NCBI RefSeq assembly: GCF_002214545.1
Contig: NZ_CP015105.1
Location: 682,001 to 746,000, forward strand
Source of the DNA: Thermococcus thioreducens
GTDB taxonomy: Archaea; Methanobacteriota_B; Thermococci; Thermococcales; Thermococcaceae
Direction of reading: 5' to 3'
DNA length: 64,000 bases
Numbering within the stretch: the first letter of the stretch is position 1; each line of letters starts with the position of its first letter. Positions 58,619-64,000 of this stretch are shown here, piece after piece. Made by a program: the position numbers and the translations under genes. Under the pieces are notes generated by a model that saw nothing but the letters and a program-made list of their open reading frames with translations, did no database searches and had not been told where the DNA came from.

Positions 58619-60145
58619 TCAGCCCAGGATGACCTGCAGGTAGGCCTCCTCCTCGGGCTCAAGGTGCTCTATCTCCCACACAATGAGCCCGTCCTTGATC
58701 TCCGCCCTCCCCTTGGTGGCCTTGACCTCTATTGCGTTGACGCCCTTCTCGAACCTGAACCCCTCCATGCCCCTGAGCTTCGGAGCCCTAACTTTGACGA
58801 AGTAATACCTGTCCAGCATCTCCTCCTGGATTATCGGCCTGAAGAAGGCGGCGTACGAGGTTCCAGCCAGCAGAACCCCTGCTATCAGCAGTATCGCCGC
58901 CAGCGGTCCGTGGTTCTTTGGGGGCTTCGCCGGAGTCGTCGTTGTGGCGGCCGGTGGAGTGGTGGTAGTCGTTGGGGTCGGTGTTGGCTTGGCCGGCGGG
59001 GCAACTTTCACACTGGTCTCCCCTCCCATGTACCTGCTGCTCTCCGCGCGGAGCATTATGGTTCCGTAACCCGTTTTTTTCAGGTCTATCTCTGCGATAC
59101 CGGATGAGTTCGTTGCCGAGTAGTCCTTTCCGAGGGGCCCTGAAGCGGTGACGGTTATGTTAGGAACCGGCTTTCCGGTCGAGTCCACCACCCTCACAAG
59201 GAGGGTCTCGTTTTCCTGGGTGGCGCTCAAAAAGAGCTTTCTGACCTCGACGAAGGTCTTCACCACCTTTCCATCGAGATTCAGAACGACTTCGTATGTT
59301 CCCGGCTTTTCCACAAGGTATGAGACCGTTCCACCATCGTCTGTTTTGAAGGGGATTCCGTTTATCTTAACGGAGATGTCCGGCACTCCCTGGCCGTTTT
59401 CGTCGTAAACGTGGACGTATATTGCCCCATCCTTGAAGTACGCATCGTACCTCAGATTTCTCTGATAAACGCGGAACGTTGCCCTCTTGCTCTTGAACCT
59501 TCCGCTGAAGTTGGCCCAGAAGTACACCGAGTAGTCCCCGACTCTGGGAGTCGTTAGCTTCAGCTCCTTAACCCAGCTCTCTCCGGGTCTGAGATATATG
59601 GTCGTGGTAAACGTCTCCAGAACGGTTCCATCGCGTGAGAGGGTGTACCCGAGTCTGCCTATGATGACCCCGTTTGCCTGGGACGTTATCTTAAGCAGTG
59701 CCGTAACGTTGCTGCCGTAGGTATACTCGTCGTTGACGTCTATCCTCAGGGTGTAGTCCACCAGAGTCTTCACGCTGATCGTTATCCTGGCCTCCGAGTA
59801 GCTTGAACCCGCTCTGGCCACGATGGTCAAGTTGTACCTTCCCGGGTCGAGGTTGAGGAGTTTGACGGATATTGTATCCTGAATTGTGCCATTCGGTTCA
59901 ATGGGCTCCCTGATAACCTTGCTCCCGTAGAGAAAGCCCTCTGCAGGGCCGGTGACGTACACTGTGACGTTTGATACAGTCTGGTTTCCCAGATTCCTGA
60001 GCTGGAAGGGAATTATTATGGTATCTCCCGGGACACCTGTGAAGTCATCGTTGAGCGGGACGATTACAAGAGGCGACTGGGCGCTCACCCTCGGGAGAAA
60101 AATCGGGATCAGCAGGATTATCAGCAGTATGGCCTTAAACTTCAC
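58619..60145 (-). CDS. Secreted, membrane-anchored surface protein with Thr/Pro linker
   Basis: Protein of 508 residues: signal peptide MKFKAILLIILLIPIFLPRV (about 1-22), tandem Ig-like/CARDB repeats (LGNQTVSNVTVYVTG; VPDISVKINGIPFKTDDGGT), Thr/Pro-rich linker (about 393-415) suited to glycosylation, one helix (LAAILLIAGVLLAGTSYAAF, about 425-444), and a cytoplasmic domain of about 60 residues ending EPEEEAYLQVILG. Several NxT/NxS sites. ATG 60145 overlaps the hjc stop by 11 bases. Confidence 0.78.
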   Translation of the reverse strand: MKFKAILLIILLIPIFLPRVSAQSPLVIVPLNDDFTGVPGDTIIIPFQLRNLGNQTVSNVTVYVTGPAEGFLYGSKVIREPIEPNGTIQDTISVKLLNLDPGRYNLTIVARAGSSYSEARITISVKTLVDYTLRIDVNDEYTYGSNVTALLKITSQANGVIIGRLGYTLSRDGTVLETFTTTIYLRPGESWVKELKLTTPRVGDYSVYFWANFSGRFKSKRATFRVYQRNLRYDAYFKDGAIYVHVYDENGQGVPDISVKINGIPFKTDDGGTVSYLVEKPGTYEVVLNLDGKVVKTFVEVRKLFLSATQENETLLVRVVDSTGKPVPNITVTASGPLGKDYSATNSSGIAEIDLKKTGYGTIMLRAESSRYMGGETSVKVAPPAKPTPTPTTTTTPPAATTTTPAKPPKNHGPLAAILLIAGVLLAGTSYAAFFRPIIQEEMLDRYYFVKVRAPKLRGMEGFRFEKGVNAIEVKATKGRAEIKDGLIVWEIEHLEPEEEAYLQVILG

Positions 60146-60536
60146 CCTTTACCACCCCTTCGAGGGACCTCTGCCTCCCGATAACTTCGTCAAAGGTAAG
60201 GTAGTTCTTTGTTTGCAGGCTAACCTTATAGTTTTTGCCGCTCTTTTTAAGGCTCTCAGGGAGGAAGAAGCGCCAGCCGTTGTTTATGAACTTGACCGCG
60301 ATAACTGGCTTTGCGCCGAACCTTTCTGCAAATGAGACGAGCTTCTCGTAATCCTCGTTGCTGAAATACAGCCTCTCTTCCCTGGTACTTTTGACCTCTA
60401 TGCAGAGGTGGATCTTTCCGTTGCCGGCAATTATATCAACTTTCTTGCTCCCGGCGGAGCGCACCACCGCGAAACCAGCCTTTTCGAGCATCTTTATAAG
60501 CTCTCTTTCCGCGCCTGCACCCCTTCTGTACTTCAT
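60135..60536 (-). CDS. hjc: Holliday junction resolvase Hjc
   Basis: Archaeal resolvase of 133 residues: YRRGAGAERELIKMLEKAGF (Glu near position 10), RSAGSKKVDIIAGNGKIHLC (catalytic Asp), IEVKSTREERLYFSNED (E-x-K, about 46-48). Length and motif spacing match P. furiosus Hjc. Forms a symmetric dimer that cuts four-way junctions. The unusual overlap with a surface protein suggests economy rather than shared function. Confidence 0.95.
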   Translation of the reverse strand: MKYRRGAGAERELIKMLEKAGFAVVRSAGSKKVDIIAGNGKIHLCIEVKSTREERLYFSNEDYEKLVSFAERFGAKPVIAVKFINNGWRFFLPESLKKSGKNYKVSLQTKNYLTFDEVIGRQRSLEGVVKGEV

Positions 60537-60607
60537 TGCACTCCCTCATCCTATATTGCCCGGTTAGGTTTATAAGCTATGTCGAGGAGTTAAGGCCGGT
60601 GATTGAC

Positions 60608-61132
60608 ATGGCGATTTACGAGTTGGCCGGAAAGAAGCCTAAAATTCACGAGACCGCTTTCATCGATGAGACCGCCTCGGTCATAGGCGATGTGGTTCTT
60701 GAGGCGAAGACGAGCGTCTGGCCTTCAGCTGTTCTGAGGGGTGACATAGAGAGAATCCATGTAGGCGAAGGCTCCAACATCCAGGACAACGTCAGCATAC
60801 ACACCTCCCACGGACAGCCCACGATAATAGGGAAGTACGTCACCATCGGCCACAATGCAGTGGTTCACGGTGCGGAGATAGGCGACTACACCATCATAGG
60901 CATGGGTGCCGTCATACTTGACGGAGCTAAGATAGGCAAGCACGTCGTCATCGGCGCCGGCGCTCTCGTGCCGCCCGGCAAGGAGATACCCGACTACAGC
61001 CTGGTCGTCGGAGTTCCGGGTAAGGTGGTCAGGCAGCTCAGCGAGGAAGAAATCGAGTGGACAAAGAAGAACGCTGAGATTTACATCGAGCTTGCCGAGA
61101 TGCACATCTCAGGCAGGAAGAAGATTGAGTGA
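60608..61132 (+). CDS. Gamma-class carbonic anhydrase-like protein
   Basis: Left-handed beta-helix protein of 174 residues: hexapeptide repeats SVIGDVVLEAKTSVWPSAVL, NIQDNVSIHTSHGQPTIIGK, VTIGHNAVVHGAEIGDYTII. Possible zinc His in IHTSHG, TIGHNAVVHG (three His at about 67-95). It matches the ferripyochelin-binding-protein/gamma-carbonic-anhydrase group known in Pyrococcus (about 173 aa). Whether it has anhydrase activity is untested here. ATG 60608 follows GGTGATT; TATA GGTTTATAAGC at 60566-60576. Confidence 0.9.
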   Translation: MAIYELAGKKPKIHETAFIDETASVIGDVVLEAKTSVWPSAVLRGDIERIHVGEGSNIQDNVSIHTSHGQPTIIGKYVTIGHNAVVHGAEIGDYTIIGMGAVILDGAKIGKHVVIGAGALVPPGKEIPDYSLVVGVPGKVVRQLSEEEIEWTKKNAEIYIELAEMHISGRKKIE

Positions 61133-61932
61133 TGGTCATGATTTCCCGCCTCCTCTCCCACGTTCCCCACATTTTATTCAAGCCCGTCTATGACCTCTAC
61201 GAAAGCTACCTTCTGGACAGGGTTAAGTCCGGGAGAATCCCGAAGCACGTGGCCATAATAATGGACGGAAACAGGAGATGGGCGCGGAAGCTGGAGAAGC
61301 CCCCGTGGTACGGCCACCTCTTCGGCTCCCGAAAGCTTGAGGAGATACTCGAGTGGTGCCGTGATCTCGGCATAAGGACGCTCACGGTTTACGCCTTCTC
61401 CACCGAGAACTTCAAGAGAACTCCCGAGGAGGTAAACGCCCTCATGAACCTCTTCGAGGAGAAGTTCAAAGAGCTCGTGGAGGATGAAAGGGTTCACAAG
61501 TACGGAATCCGGGTGAACGTCCTTGGGAGGAAGGAACTCTTACCTGAGAACGTCAGGAGAGCCGCGGAGGAGGCGGAGAAGGCCACGCGGAAGTACGGCA
61601 ACTACACCCTCAACATAGCCCTCGCCTACGGGGGGAGGAGCGAGATAGCCGATGCTGTGAGGGACATCGTGAGGGACGCTCTGGCAGGAAAAATAAAGCC
61701 CGAGGACGTTGACGAGGAGCTCATAAAGGAGTACCTGTACTACCCCAACATGCCCGACCCGGACATAGTCATAAGAACCGGTGGGGAGGAGAGGATAAGC
61801 AACTTCCTCCTGTACCAAATCGCCTACAGCGAGCTCTTCTTTGTTGACGTTTACTTCCCCGAGTTCAGGAAGATAGACTTCCTCAGAATCATCCGCGAGT
61901 ACCAGAAGAGGCAGAGGCGCTTCGGGAGGTAG
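61132..61932 (+). CDS. uppS: cis-Prenyltransferase (UppS family)
   Basis: Makes long-chain polyprenyl diphosphate for glycan carrier lipids. 266 residues with motifs KHVAIIMDGNRRWAR (about 38-52, catalytic Asp), GHLFGSRKLEEIL, TLTVYAFSTENFKR (about 83-96) and PDIVIRTGGEERISNFLLYQ (about 208-227). ATG 61132 shares a base with the upstream stop; ATG 61138 is a possible alternative. Together with uppP (47507-48316) it fits an isoprenoid carrier cycle. Confidence 0.93.
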   Translation: MVMISRLLSHVPHILFKPVYDLYESYLLDRVKSGRIPKHVAIIMDGNRRWARKLEKPPWYGHLFGSRKLEEILEWCRDLGIRTLTVYAFSTENFKRTPEEVNALMNLFEEKFKELVEDERVHKYGIRVNVLGRKELLPENVRRAAEEAEKATRKYGNYTLNIALAYGGRSEIADAVRDIVRDALAGKIKPEDVDEELIKEYLYYPNMPDPDIVIRTGGEERISNFLLYQIAYSELFFVDVYFPEFRKIDFLRIIREYQKRQRRFGR

Positions 61933-62031
61933 CGCTTCTCCATCGTCCGCTTCCCACCCCGAACGACCCTTTTTAAAATTTTCCGCTAAAGCTTATTAAC
62001 GTTGGGCACGATTTCCTCACGGTGGTGATTA

Positions 62032-62706
62032 ATGGCCTACGGTGAGCTGAGTCCGAGGATCAAGAAGGTCTATGCCCAAGTGAGATACCTGGATGACTAT
62101 CACTGGGAGATAAACGGTGAGAGGATCATCGGGGTTCACAAGAAGAGCAACGTCAGGGTTACAATAGAGGTCGCCGACAACAGGGAGCACGCTGAGAAGA
62201 TGGCCGAAAAGGGGGCCAAGGGGATAAGGATAATAGCCATACCAGACAAGAGCGTCTTTTTCGTCCACAACGGGGTCTTCATACTCACATACCGCTACCT
62301 CAAGGCGACCCTGGCTGATATCAACGACCACATGGTCTGGAGCGGGTTCAAGGTAATCGAGGACGGTGAGGGTTTAATCCAGGAGGACTTCTACGAGTAT
62401 CTCGGCGGGGCCCTCATCAACCACATCAAGAACAACATGCTCGCCGGCCAGGACTACGTATTCTGGCAGTTCTACAAGTGCAGGGAATGCGGAAAGTACG
62501 TTGACGTCGAGAGCCTTGAGAGGCACCTCAAGGGGCACGGGATAAAACACCACGAGCAGAGTGAAGAGCGCTACGAGGTCTTTGAAATAAACTTCAGGGA
62601 CGGCAAAATCTACGACAAGTACGGTAAGGAGGTGCCCCTTAAGGAGTTCAGCGAGGAGGCAAAGGACTTCCTCGACGAGATAATGGCGGGTATGGCGGGG
62701 ACGTGA
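62032..62706 (+). CDS. tip26: TBP-interacting protein TIP26
   Basis: Protein of 224 residues corresponding in length and sequence, as I recall, to the T. kodakarensis TBP-interacting protein TIP26, which binds TATA-binding protein and can block its DNA binding. N-terminal mixed domain ([20 protein letters not shown]), and a C-terminal zinc finger-like [20 protein letters not shown] (about 149-168; CxxC and HxxxH, a C2H2-like pattern). ATG 62032 follows GGTGGTGATTA; a TATA-like GCTTATTAACG lies at about 61991-62001. Confidence 0.88.
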   Translation: MAYGELSPRIKKVYAQVRYLDDYHWEINGERIIGVHKKSNVRVTIEVADNREHAEKMAEKGAKGIRIIAIPDKSVFFVHNGVFILTYRYLKATLADINDHMVWSGFKVIEDGEGLIQEDFYEYLGGALINHIKNNMLAGQDYVFWQFYKCRECGKYVDVESLERHLKGHGIKHHEQSEERYEVFEINFRDGKIYDKYGKEVPLKEFSEEAKDFLDEIMAGMAGT

Positions 62707-62752
62707 TGTAATTTACAGTGTTCTTCCCCTCAACCCCATGGGGGGAAGGCGG

Positions 62753-63487
62753 ATGGAGATGAACGTCATCGACCTCTTTCGGGAGGAATACCTCCCGGGT
62801 TCCACCGTCAGCATTATCTACGACGCCTATTCTTCCGCTTGGAGGATACCCCTCCTTCTCCTCAGGCACGCGGTTGAGAACGGCCGCGTCGGTATAATAT
62901 CCAACTACTTGGGCCCCATCAGGTCGTTCATAAGGAAAGCGAGCACAGTTGGCTTTGATATGGAAACAGCCCTTCAGAAGGGTGATGTGGCTGTTATAGA
63001 CCTCTTTGGAACTAGATATGGCTCAAGGGAGTCGATTTCAAACGTCTTTTATCTGGACAAAGTCGAGCCTGAGACCCTCAATCCGAAGATAGACCGCATA
63101 TACAACACCCACCTGAAGAGCCTCATTCAAGACCGACCGGTTTTCCGTCTGGTTTATACCCTCGATGGAGTCTCTCTGCTCCTCGGGGAGGACAATACCC
63201 TGAAGCTTCTCAACCAGACCCTCGCATCCAGAACCCGCCAGCTTCCAGACTCCATACTGGTGCTGGCCCTCAACAGGGACGTTGTCTCGACCCGGTTTGT
63301 GGCGTGGGTTTCGGGGATAAGCGATTATGTGATCCTTGCCAAATCCTGGCTTGAAGAAACGGGGCTTAAAGAAGCACTGTATCTGATATCCGCACCTTAC
63401 GAGGACTTTGAACCGGAGATGTACTCGTTCCGCGTTACAAAGAGAAAGGGGATGGAAAAGCTGAGGGTAAGAAAAATCAGCCCCTGA
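62753..63487 (+). CDS. RecA/KaiC-superfamily-like protein of DUF257 type
   Basis: Protein of 244 residues resembling the Thermococcales DUF257 family: [20 protein letters not shown] (about 5-24), [55 protein letters not shown] and a basic C-terminus [15 protein letters not shown]. It lacks a Walker A, as in that family, so it is probably a non-hydrolysing KaiC-like fold. ATG 62753 or ATG 62759; the weak GGGGAAGGCGG suits the former. Convergent overlap of 11 bases with thrS. Confidence 0.7.
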   Translation: MEMNVIDLFREEYLPGSTVSIIYDAYSSAWRIPLLLLRHAVENGRVGIISNYLGPIRSFIRKASTVGFDMETALQKGDVAVIDLFGTRYGSRESISNVFYLDKVEPETLNPKIDRIYNTHLKSLIQDRPVFRLVYTLDGVSLLLGEDNTLKLLNQTLASRTRQLPDSILVLALNRDVVSTRFVAWVSGISDYVILAKSWLEETGLKEALYLISAPYEDFEPEMYSFRVTKRKGMEKLRVRKISP

Positions 63488-64000
63488 ACTTGGGCCTCTT
63501 TGATAGGAGGAGCGGCAGGGGCCTTGGCTTGTACGGAAAGCCTTCGGTCTGGCTCCTTATCTCCCTTATCAGGTCTTCGAGCTGCATTTCTGTCTGCCTT
63601 CCGTCGCTTCTTCTTCTGACAGTTATCGTGTTCTGCTCCTTCTCGTTCCTGCCCACAACTATGACGTAGGGTATCCACTCCTTTTCCGCCTTCCTTATCT
63701 TCTTGTTGAGCCTGTCCCCGGTGTCGTCGACGTCAACGCGGATCTTGGCGCCTTCGAGCTTTCCTGCAACATAGAGCGCGTAGTCAAGAACCTCGTCGCT
63801 GACTGGAATTACGCGAACCTGTATCGGGCTGAGCCAGAGGGGGAGCATTGGCTTTACTCCCTTGGCCTGTAGCTTTGCCTGCTTCTCAAGGATTGCATAC
63901 ATGACCCTCTCGATTGCTCCGCTCGGGGAGCAGTGGAGTATGAGCGGGTGCCTCTCCTTCCCCTCCTCGTCGTAGTAGGTTATTCCAAAGCGCTCTGCAT
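63477..64000 (-). CDS. thrS: Threonyl-tRNA synthetase, C-terminal part (partial)
   Basis: C-terminal 174 codons; the gene continues past the right edge. Class II motif 3 region ([20 protein letters not shown]) followed by the anticodon-binding domain ([76 protein letters not shown]). Ends [18 protein letters not shown]. The large N-terminal editing domain typical of archaeal ThrRS would lie outside the window. Confidence 0.97.
   Translation of the reverse strand, partial: AERFGITYYDEEGKERHPLILHCSPSGAIERVMYAILEKQAKLQAKGVKPMLPLWLSPIQVRVIPVSDEVLDYALYVAGKLEGAKIRVDVDDTGDRLNKKIRKAEKEWIPYVIVVGRNEKEQNTITVRRRSDGRQTEMQLEDLIREIRSQTEGFPYKPRPLPLLLSKRPKFRG

Overview
The window is a chromosomal segment of a hyperthermophilic euryarchaeon of the order Thermococcales, most probably the genus Thermococcus. 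The evidence is a set of genes typical of that group: the sulfur-response regulator SurR beside protein disulfide oxidoreductase, ADP-forming acyl-CoA synthetase beta subunit, reverse gyrase with an intein, the chromatin protein TrmBL2, a fused hexulose-phosphate synthase/isomerase, TBP-interacting protein TIP26, and a CRISPR repeat whose crRNA tag reads ATTGAAAG. Genes are tightly packed, many overlap by 1-4 bases, and most starts have a GGTG/GGAGG ribosome binding site and a TATA-like box.

Layout. 1-2.4 kb: SurR (cut by the window edge), divergent pdo, a small membrane protein and an HPr-kinase-like P-loop protein. 2.4-14.4 kb: a CRISPR array read on the minus strand with its leader at the right, cas2, and a minus-strand type I-A operon (csa5, cas7, cas5, cas3', cas3'', cas8a2, cas6, cas4), the divergent regulator csa3, a second cas6 and a DUF234 ATPase. 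There is no intact cas1, only a C-terminal scrap between csa3 and the second cas6. The operon cas6 is frameshifted just before its glycine-rich loop. 14.4-31.5 kb: energy metabolism (acdB), reverse gyrase, TrmBL2, an arginase-family operon, a compact six-gene operon headed by hps-phi that includes a divergent FtsZ/tubulin-like protein, then a NusA-like KH protein and aspS. 31.6-40 kb: an S-layer-like surface protein, pth2, an ATPase/TOPRIM-like pair of defence-system type placed before truD, a phosphoglycolate phosphatase, an acetyltransferase and an M20 peptidase. 40-52 kb: tRNA-Val and tRNA-Ala, small conserved archaeal proteins, pyrG flanked by two membrane proteins, S8e, NOG1, a decayed metallo-beta-lactamase-fold gene with an IS200/IS605-like scar, lipid carrier and sugar nucleotide genes, a CBS-domain protein and tRNA-Ser. 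52-64 kb: map, trkH with an orphan ECF-type ATPase, a CYTH protein, archaemetzincin, an M42 peptidase, a surface protein, hjc, gamma carbonic anhydrase-like protein, cis-prenyltransferase, tip26, a DUF257-like protein and the end of thrS.

How it fits together. The CRISPR locus has a complete interference module but a broken adaptation module and a damaged cas6, with the second cas6 probably doing the processing. Repeat-derived sequence also occurs outside the array: an inverted copy in the leader, a relic beside the second cas6, and a match over that cas6 start codon. The most system-like less familiar content is the ATPase/TOPRIM pair at 34.1-36.0 kb and the hps-phi operon with the FtsZ-like protein.
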